From an uncultured Deinococcales bacterium (GTDB taxonomy: Bacteria > Deinococcota > Deinococci > Deinococcales > Trueperaceae), in NCBI GenBank assembly GCA_937934635.1, contig CALGZD010000093.1, positions 1 through 5,777 on the forward strand: a stretch of 5,777 bases of DNA, given 5' to 3'. This document shows, one piece after another, positions 1 to 3,868 of the stretch (its first letter is position 1; every line of letters starts with the position of its first letter). The notes under the pieces were generated by a model. The model did no database searches and was not told the origin of the DNA. It saw only the letters and a program-made list of their open reading frames with translations. Made by a program: the position numbers and the translations under genes.

Positions 1-1
1 C

Positions 2-232
2 CTTGTTGACTGGAATGACGACAAGCTTCGTGAAGCTGCTGAAATGGTTGTCAATGAAGGTCAGGCTAGTGTGTCCAGATTGCAACGTCGCTTGTCAGTT
101 GGTCATGCCAGAGCAGGCAAGCTTATGGACTCACTTGAGGCTCTAGCAATTGTTGGACCTTACCAAGGTAGTAAGCCTAGAGATGTTTTAGTAGACCCTG
201 AAGAGTTATTTCATATCCTCGGTTCACATTAA
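2..232 (+). CDS. ftsK: DNA translocase FtsK/SpoIIIE, C-terminal gamma domain (5' end outside window)
   Basis: Only the last 76 codons are present; the reading frame is open to the left edge and ends at TAA 230-232. The fragment is the winged-helix gamma domain that closes FtsK/SpoIIIE translocases. Visible family features are the helix around [19 protein letters not shown], the recognition-helix segment [20 protein letters not shown], and the wing [14 protein letters not shown]. In the family this domain reads polar DNA motifs (KOPS or SRS) and so sets the direction in which the hexameric motor pumps DNA at the division septum; FtsK gamma also activates XerCD at dif. The motor domain with its Walker motifs is upstream and unseen, so FtsK cannot be separated from SpoIIIE or SftA here. 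An intrinsic terminator follows 28 bp after the stop, so this gene ends its transcription unit. Confidence 0.9.
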   Translation, partial: LVDWNDDKLREAAEMVVNEGQASVSRLQRRLSVGHARAGKLMDSLEALAIVGPYQGSKPRDVLVDPEELFHILGSH

Positions 233-260
233 GAGATACCAAAACACAGAAGCAATATCT

Positions 261-295
261 AAAGCATCCTGTTCATGTAAGCAGGATGCTTTTTT
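261..295 (+). terminator. Rho-independent terminator of ftsK
   Basis: The arms AAAGCATCCTG (261-271) and CAGGATGCTTT (282-292) form a perfect 11-bp stem with a 10-nt loop, and the T run continues to 295. It lies just after the ftsK stop codon and separates that gene from the long non-coding region. The U tract is on the plus-strand side, so it should mainly stop plus-strand transcription. Confidence 0.93.
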
Positions 296-432
296 GTAGC
301 AATTTCTGTAGCGCAGACAATGAACATCGCCTAATTAGCGCTAACTTAAGGGATATTTCTAATTTAGTACAACAATGTCTCATTCTAACGTTTTTTGAGT
401 CCACTCTCTGACAGCCAATAATTTCTTAAAGC

Positions 433-507
433 AATCCCCCCTAGCCCCCCTTAATAAGTGGGGAATCTTGTGAAAGTCCCCCTTATCAAGGGGGATTTAG
501 GGAGATT
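433..507. repeat. MITE-like palindromic repeat with CCCCC/GGGGG hairpins
   Basis: Two hairpins lie back to back. The right one, CCCCCTTATCAAGGGGG (478-494), is a perfect 7-bp stem with a 3-nt loop. The left one (445-463) pairs CCCC with GGGG and CTT with AAG around one mismatch. The outer flanks, AATCCCCCCTA (433-443) and the stretch ending GGGAGATT (500-507), are imperfect inverted repeats of each other, so the whole 75-bp unit can also fold end to end. The pattern resembles dispersed repeats that I recall from cyanobacterial and other bacterial genomes. It shows no transposase and no clear target-site duplication. Copy number cannot be judged from one copy. Confidence 0.7.
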
Positions 508-834
508 TATTGAAGTGCATACCCATCGGACTCAGAATCCGTTAGAGTCAGAACAATGTCTACAATCGATTCTTTTTGGATGGTCAATAGCAATGCTACG
601 CATTAGCTTGCTACAGCATGAACCTTTTGTAAGAGGGATGACATATCACATCAATGAGCATAGTGTTAGGATTTTATAAGTACACGTAATACAAGCTTTT
701 GCTTATTACAAAACTTAGTGAAGACCATGATGTGCTTATGGTTTCGCTACTACGTACTTAATTATCCCTACAAATTCTTCTCCAGAAAATCCTTTAATTC
801 AACACTGAATTAGTGTCTTGAAGGACTTTCCATC

Positions 835-840
835 TAAGCT
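835..840 (+). promoter_or_regulatory. Possible -10 box for the small-gene operon
   Basis: TAAGCT fits TANNNT and would give a leader of roughly 20-odd bases carrying the Shine-Dalgarno at 856-862. No good -35 lies at the usual distance (TTGAAG at 818-823 is too close). A hairpin-forming TAATTC-N6-GAATTA (795-812) just upstream could be an operator. This is a weak call. Confidence 0.25.
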
Positions 841-855
841 TTGTATTTTCTAACT

Positions 856-862
856 GGGAGGT
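856..862 (+). promoter_or_regulatory. Strong Shine-Dalgarno (GGGAGGT)
   Basis: GGGAGGT ends 7 bases before ATG 870 and fixes that start. It is the best ribosome binding site in the window and is the main reason for accepting the short gene that follows. Confidence 0.8.
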
Positions 863-869
863 AGATACA

Positions 870-1103
870 ATGGCTGATAACCCTACATATCATATTGAAA
901 CACTGCACACTTTGCTCAAGCCAAAAATTAATAAGGCTTTAGAAGACCTTGTTCGTGAGCTTATTAGCGAGGCAGCACAAACAGAAAGTGGTAAAGCTGT
1001 TGAATTCGATGCAAATACTGCGCTTTCATTCATAGAAATGAGCTGCGTCTTACGACAAGAAGGCTGGCAACAAGATGTCTTTGCCACGCTTGTAGAGGGC
1101 TAA
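870..1103 (+). CDS. Small protein of unknown function (77 aa), first gene of a two-gene operon
   Basis: I do not recognise this family. The start at ATG 870 is supported by GGGAGGT seven bases upstream. The protein looks soluble and mostly helical: residues 8-36 form a charged amphipathic stretch (including KPKINKALEDLVRELISEAA), a polar linker with TESGK follows, and residues 48-75 form a second helical part (ANTALSFIEMSCVLRQEGW). It has one Cys and no signal peptide or membrane segment. The stop is followed 4 bp later by the next gene, whose ribosome binding site lies inside the last codons of this one, so the two are very probably co-transcribed and translationally coupled. The antisense frame at 890-1087 is a shadow. 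Helical composition alone does not support an antitoxin or adaptor role, so I assign no function. Confidence 0.75.
   Translation: MADNPTYHIETLHTLLKPKINKALEDLVRELISEAAQTESGKAVEFDANTALSFIEMSCVLRQEGWQQDVFATLVEG
1094..1099 (+). promoter_or_regulatory. Shine-Dalgarno (AGAGGG) inside the upstream gene
   Basis: AGAGGG lies in the final codons of the 870-1103 gene, 8 bases before ATG 1108. It fixes the start of the second small gene and supports coupling of the two. Confidence 0.6.
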
Positions 1104-1107
1104 TTGT

Positions 1108-1407
1108 ATGTCGTCTAATCCTATATCTCCCCCAACCTCTCTACAAGAACATTCACAAGAACATTCACAAGAACTGGAAAAGGCAGCTTTCTCTAATCAT
1201 CAAACTTGGAACATTTGCTACTGGCTCACACAAGACGAAGGCTTTGCACAACTCGCTAGAAAGTGTGGTTCATACAAATCGTTTTTAAAAGAGGTTGATA
1301 GCTTTCCTGAAGGAAAACTTAAGCACATGACTCCAGACGATGTACGTTGGCACGATAAAGCTATCTCTATCAAAGAAGTTGATACTATCTTACAAAAAAT
1401 GATATGA
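1108..1407 (+). CDS. Small uncharacterised protein with a TWN...WL..DE motif, resembling small phage-type proteins
   Basis: This 99-residue protein has a low-complexity N-terminus of about 25 residues with a tandem EHSQ-EHSQ repeat (14-21), then a compact domain. The domain begins NHQTWNICYWLTQDEG (30-45), continues with ARKCGSYKSFLKEV (50-63) and ends with MTPDDVRWHDKAISIKEVDTIL (74-95). The order N-x-x-T-W-N, W-L-x-x-D-E, a CGSY-F segment, then TPDxVxW-D and a final helix resembles, from memory, small phage and bacterial proteins of unknown function (DUF7249-like; I am not certain of the number). There is no signal peptide or membrane segment. It follows the 870 gene by 4 bp in an apparent operon. 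No hairpin terminator follows. The role is unknown; a phage origin or phage-related job is inference. Confidence 0.75.
   Translation: MSSNPISPPTSLQEHSQEHSQELEKAAFSNHQTWNICYWLTQDEGFAQLARKCGSYKSFLKEVDSFPEGKLKHMTPDDVRWHDKAISIKEVDTILQKMI
1147..1170 (+). repeat. Two tandem copies of a 12-bp unit (GAACATTCACAA)
   Basis: Exact copies at 1147-1158 and 1159-1170 are followed by a partial third (GAAC at 1171-1174). They encode EHSQ-EHSQ-E in the N-terminal tail of the second small protein. The unit length is a multiple of three, so changes in copy number would keep the frame. Confidence 0.9.
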
Positions 1408-1422
1408 GCTTAAAATAAGTAT

Positions 1423-1513
1423 ACATAGTATGTCGCAAAATCATATTTGAATATGTTTTGGATACACCCAAAATGCAATATATATGGCATACTCTCCCAT
1501 TAGCTATCGCTAA
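1423..1513. other. Cluster of short palindromes upstream of the VTT gene
   Basis: Four symmetric elements lie in this gap: ACATA-G-TATGT (1423-1433), CATATT-TG-AATATG (1442-1455), ATGC-AATATATATG-GCAT (1473-1490) and TTAGC-TATC-GCTAA (1500-1513). The last overlaps the proposed -10 box of the next gene, as expected of an operator. AT-rich sequence gives such palindromes easily by chance, so their function is uncertain. None looks like a terminator for the upstream operon. Confidence 0.4.
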
Positions 1514-1516
1514 ACT
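1511..1516 (+). promoter_or_regulatory. Candidate -10 box (TAAACT) for a leaderless VTT mRNA
   Basis: TAAACT fits TANNNT and ends exactly 6 bases before GTG 1523, so transcription would begin at or next to the start codon. No Shine-Dalgarno is present and no convincing -35 is seen. The same hexamer sits at the same distance before ppgK. Confidence 0.5.
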
Positions 1517-1522
1517 ATTCAT

Positions 1523-2206
1523 GTGTCCAATCAATCTGCCAAATGGCAAAAAATAATTGTTTTTGTATTTTGGCTTCTTATTATTCTTAGTTTCTGGATA
1601 ATTGCTAGAACTCAAGACATTACATTTAATCAACTTTTACAACAACTTGTTAGTTTTGCAAAAGAACATCCACTAGGTATTGGTGCTGTATTTGTATCCT
1701 TTCTGATTCGCCCCATATTGCTACTACCTAGTACACTTTTAGTCGTGGCTGCGGGCTATCTCTATGGCATTGTCTTTGGTTTTCTATTAAGCATGGTCGC
1801 AACACTTTTATCTTTAGTGATTAGTTATTACCTTGCTGCATACTTTCGCCCAAAGCAACTTAGCAGTGCAGATGATTCTAAAACTGGTTTAGGAAAAAAC
1901 TTTGTCACACGACTTCAGCAGAACACCTTCGAAAGTACCCTAATTGCTAGGCTCATATTCATGCCAGGCGACGTAGTTAATTTTGCAGCAGGCTTTTGTA
2001 AGGTGAATCTACCTGCCTTTCTGCTTGCCTCAGCCATTGGTGGTACTCCTGGCGGTCTTATGGCAGTTCTGGCAGGAGCATCTATCGAAGGTGACTTTGA
2101 TGCTGGCAACATTAATATTCGCATCAGTTATTTGATAGCAGCAAGTCTCATCCTACTAGCAAGCTTGGGGCTATCGTGGCTCATTCGCAAAAAGCGTAGT
2201 ACTTGA
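1523..2206 (+). CDS. TVP38/TMEM64 family (VTT domain, DedA superfamily) membrane protein
   Basis: The 227-residue integral membrane protein matches the length and pattern of bacterial TVP38-type proteins. A short basic N-terminus precedes a first membrane helix at about 10-28. Two further hydrophobic stretches (about 50-70 and 72-107) include FLIRPILLLPS and GYLYGIVFGFLLS, the FxxxR and GxxxG features of the VTT domain. A soluble loop with KTGLGKNF follows (about 110-135), then the diagnostic segment ARLIFMPGDVVNFAAGF (142-158) and AIGGTPGGLMAVLAG (171-185). A last helix spans about 200-220 before a basic tail. Related proteins act in lipid transport or scrambling (TMEM41B, VMP1) and in bacterial membrane homeostasis; the substrate here is unknown. 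GTG 1523 is chosen because an in-frame TAA at 1511-1513 blocks extension; there is no Shine-Dalgarno, which suggests leaderless translation. A weak hairpin follows the stop. Confidence 0.9.
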   Translation: MSNQSAKWQKIIVFVFWLLIILSFWIIARTQDITFNQLLQQLVSFAKEHPLGIGAVFVSFLIRPILLLPSTLLVVAAGYLYGIVFGFLLSMVATLLSLVISYYLAAYFRPKQLSSADDSKTGLGKNFVTRLQQNTFESTLIARLIFMPGDVVNFAAGFCKVNLPAFLLASAIGGTPGGLMAVLAGASIEGDFDAGNINIRISYLIAASLILLASLGLSWLIRKKRST

Positions 2207-2224
2207 AACATCAACAATCATTAA

Positions 2225-2246
2225 CACACCCACTAGTGTGCTTTTA
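2225..2246 (+). terminator. Weak hairpin terminator after the VTT gene
   Basis: CACAC (2225-2229) pairs with GTGTG (2236-2240) around a 6-nt loop and is followed by CTTTTA. The loop overlaps a perfect palindrome, CACTAGTG (2231-2238). The short stem and broken T run make it a modest terminator at best. It lies 19 bases before the proposed ppgK -10 box, so it would separate the two units. Confidence 0.45.
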
Positions 2247-2264
2247 TTATCATCATAAACCCTT

Positions 2265-2270
2265 TAAACT
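2265..2270 (+). promoter_or_regulatory. Candidate -10 box (TAAACT) for a leaderless ppgK mRNA
   Basis: TAAACT ends 6 bases before ATG 2277, the same hexamer and spacing as at the VTT gene. The bases between are AAACTC, which is not a ribosome binding site. No clear -35 is visible. Confidence 0.5.
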
Positions 2271-2276
2271 AAACTC

Positions 2277-3029
2277 ATGAAAGAAACAATCTTAGGTATA
2301 GACATTGGTGGGTCTGGCATCAAAGGTGCTCCTATTGATGTAAAAACAGGTAAACTCGTAGCCGAGCGTCACCGCATAGCTACGCCACAACCAGCTACGC
2401 CAAAAGCTGTTGCCAAAACCGTTGCGGCACTAGCTGACCATTTTTCTTGGAAAGATGCGCCTATCGGCTGTACTTTTCCTGCGATTGTAAAAAAAGGACA
2501 CACACTTTCAGCCTCAAATGTGGACAAAAAATGGATTGGCACAGATGCCGATACACTTTTTGAAAAGAAAACAGGTTGCCCTGTTACCGTTCTCAATGAC
2601 GCTGACGCAGCAGGATTAGCAGAAGTGAAACTTGGTGCAGGTAAAGGTGTCGATGGTATTGTCTTACTACTAACCTTTGGTACTGGCATTGGTTCTGCAC
2701 TTTTTCTAGATGGCAAACTTGTACCAAATACAGAACTTGGTCACGTTGGTGTTGGTAAACACCCAAAAGCTGAGGCATGGACTGCTGCACGCATTCGTGA
2801 AGAGGAAGATTTAAGTTGTGAAAAGTGGGCAGGTCGCGTCGAAAAATACTTAAATCACTTAGAATTCCTTTTTTCACCCGATTTATTTATTATTGGCGGT
2901 GGTGTGAGCAAGCGTAGCGAAAAGTTCTTTCCGCACATCGATGTAAAAACCAAAATGGTTCCAGCAAAGCTCCTCAATAATGCTGGTATTGTTGGCGCAG
3001 CTATGGCAGCTTTGGAAAAATCAGAATAA
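2277..3029 (+). CDS. ppgK: Polyphosphate glucokinase (ROK family)
   Basis: This cytoplasmic enzyme is predicted to phosphorylate glucose to glucose-6-phosphate with inorganic polyphosphate, possibly also ATP (EC 2.7.1.63), feeding glycolysis from the phosphate store. The 250-residue length is typical. Visible motifs, in order: phosphate-1 loop [11 protein letters not shown] (7-17), [12 protein letters not shown] (105-116) with D108 as the expected catalytic base, the second phosphate loop [11 protein letters not shown] (133-143), ELGH (153-156), and IIGGGVSK (205-212). The tail [16 protein letters not shown] (230-245) is also characteristic of this subfamily. The ROK zinc motif (CxCGxxGC) is absent, as expected for polyphosphate glucokinases, which instead have a segment ending in AEAW here. 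After ELGH the sequence [10 protein letters not shown] departs from the DG(H/R)DAE I recall as usual, which may affect donor preference. The start has no Shine-Dalgarno but follows a -10-like box. The gene is convergent with the GNAT gene, with 5 bp between stops. Confidence 0.92.
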   Translation: MKETILGIDIGGSGIKGAPIDVKTGKLVAERHRIATPQPATPKAVAKTVAALADHFSWKDAPIGCTFPAIVKKGHTLSASNVDKKWIGTDADTLFEKKTGCPVTVLNDADAAGLAEVKLGAGKGVDGIVLLLTFGTGIGSALFLDGKLVPNTELGHVGVGKHPKAEAWTAARIREEEDLSCEKWAGRVEKYLNHLEFLFSPDLFIIGGGVSKRSEKFFPHIDVKTKMVPAKLLNNAGIVGAAMAALEKSE

Positions 3030-3034
3030 AAGAA

Positions 3035-3847
3035 TTACGGTAAGTAAAGAATATAGCTACTCTCAACAAAACGCTTGGCTGTATAACCTTTTGCGAAGTA
3101 ATCCAAAAACACGTCTCGTGTCACCTTACGACACGCATGAGCAAAGTCTAAATCTGTTTGCAGTAATGCAACAAGGTTTTTAGGTATTTCAAGACGAACG
3201 ATTTTTTCATCCAGTTCCAGATTTGGCACTAAAGACTTTTCGTTTATCTTTAAAGCGTATGGTATTTCCTTTATATTTTCTTGTGGCTGGGCTTTACCCT
3301 CGCTGAGGTCTTGAACTGATTCAGCCTTCAAATCCCACCATGCCAACAACCTATCACTTTCCATACCTCGATTTAAATCATCTCGCATTTCACCATAGAC
3401 ATTGACTTTATAGTGGTTGGCAAAAACACCAAAATACTCAAAATTTAGTTTGGCATTTTTTGCTTGTAATGGATCAAAAGTCCAGCTCACCCAATTATAG
3501 CCTTCGGATAAACACCAATCACGTTGAAACCATTTCAAACGTCTACCAATACCTTGTCCTTGATAGTCAGGCAACACTGCCATCATGTGTGAATGAATGC
3601 CAACATCATCTCTTTCAAGAACTGCGTTCGGGTTTGGATTGGCAGCGTGCTTAGCAAGGAAGCCTAAGATAAAGCCTACAAGCTTTGAACCATCAAAGGC
3701 TCCTGCAACCATTCCCCCCGAATAGTAGAGCGCATTAATTTGAGGCGCAGGAACAACTTCTGCATCATGCATACCCCATGCTGCTTTTTGAATGTCTTCA
3801 CAAAAGGCAATTTCGTCAATATCTTTGAGGAGTCTTACTTCCAGCAT
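3035..3847 (-). CDS. GNAT-type acyltransferase, COG3375-like (substrate unknown)
   Basis: The 270-residue protein has a GNAT fold in its first 170 residues. Residues 84-93 (IHSHMMAVLP) form the core strand and lead into the acyl-CoA pyrophosphate loop QGQGIGRRLK (96-105). ISWTFDPL-type sequence is seen at 120-127 (VSWTFDPL), then NAKLNFEYFGVFANHYKVNVYGEM (131-154, discontinuously conserved), both typical of COG3375. The C-terminal 100 residues include a charged linker (174-195, with EGKAQPQEN) and a small helical end. Some family members are, as I recall, neighbours of N-acylamino acid racemases and N-acylate D-amino acids, but no racemase is present here, so the substrate is open. The ATG lies 21 bp after the DUF3084-like stop, so read-through is likely. 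TAAGAT six bases before the ATG could supply a separate leaderless promoter. No terminator is seen after the stop. Confidence 0.85.
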   Translation of the reverse strand: MLEVRLLKDIDEIAFCEDIQKAAWGMHDAEVVPAPQINALYYSGGMVAGAFDGSKLVGFILGFLAKHAANPNPNAVLERDDVGIHSHMMAVLPDYQGQGIGRRLKWFQRDWCLSEGYNWVSWTFDPLQAKNAKLNFEYFGVFANHYKVNVYGEMRDDLNRGMESDRLLAWWDLKAESVQDLSEGKAQPQENIKEIPYALKINEKSLVPNLELDEKIVRLEIPKNLVALLQTDLDFAHACRKVTRDVFLDYFAKGYTAKRFVESSYILYLP

Positions 3848-3853
3848 TTAGTC

Positions 3854-3859
3854 ATCTTA
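3854..3859 (-). promoter_or_regulatory. Candidate internal -10 box (TAAGAT) for the GNAT gene
   Basis: On the minus strand TAAGAT is followed by GACTAA and then ATG 3847, the same N6 spacing seen at the VTT gene and ppgK. It lies inside the 21-bp gap after the DUF3084-like gene. No strong Shine-Dalgarno is present. TANNNT is common in AT-rich DNA, so this single site is weaker than the TAAACT pair. Confidence 0.35.
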
Positions 3860-3868
3860 TTATTTATC

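Larger units (their letters stand above)
296..855. other. Long intergenic region with no convincing gene
   Basis: Between the ftsK terminator and the ribosome binding site of the next gene I see no convincing coding sequence. It holds the C-rich/G-rich repeat at 433-507 and several short symmetric elements: TTAGCGCTAA (335-344, perfect palindrome), a hairpin at 686-709 (GTAAT and AAGC pairing with GCTT and ATTAC, two bases bulged), ACCAT/ATGGT at 724-742, and TAATTC/GAATTA at 795-812. An open frame of 73 codons at 458-679 starts inside the repeat, has no ribosome binding site and shows no recognisable family, so it is not called. The stretch may hold regulatory DNA for the 870 operon, an unrecognised small RNA, or decayed sequence. 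Confidence 0.5.

Noticed and set aside
433..507. CRISPR array or transposon
   Set aside because: There is one double hairpin, not regularly spaced direct repeats with spacers, and no transposase is present.
458..679. 73-codon open frame after the repeat
   Set aside because: It begins inside the palindromic repeat, has no ribosome binding site or -10 box, and its protein shows no recognisable motif.
1385..1633. 82-codon minus-strand frame across the palindrome cluster
   Set aside because: It overlaps the ends of two better-supported genes, its composition is rich in Asn, Lys and Tyr as expected of AT-rich non-coding DNA, and it has no start signal.
2369..2877. Minus-strand frames of 94 and 115 codons within ppgK
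   Set aside because: They are antisense to a gene with clear ROK motifs and their translations show no family features.
2277..3029. Generic ROK sugar kinase or ROK repressor
   Set aside because: There is no N-terminal helix-turn-helix and no CxCGxxGC zinc motif, and the C-terminal half matches polyphosphate glucokinases.
2980..3183. 67-codon plus-strand frame across the convergent junction
   Set aside because: It starts inside ppgK in another frame and runs antisense into the GNAT gene; it is a shadow of both.
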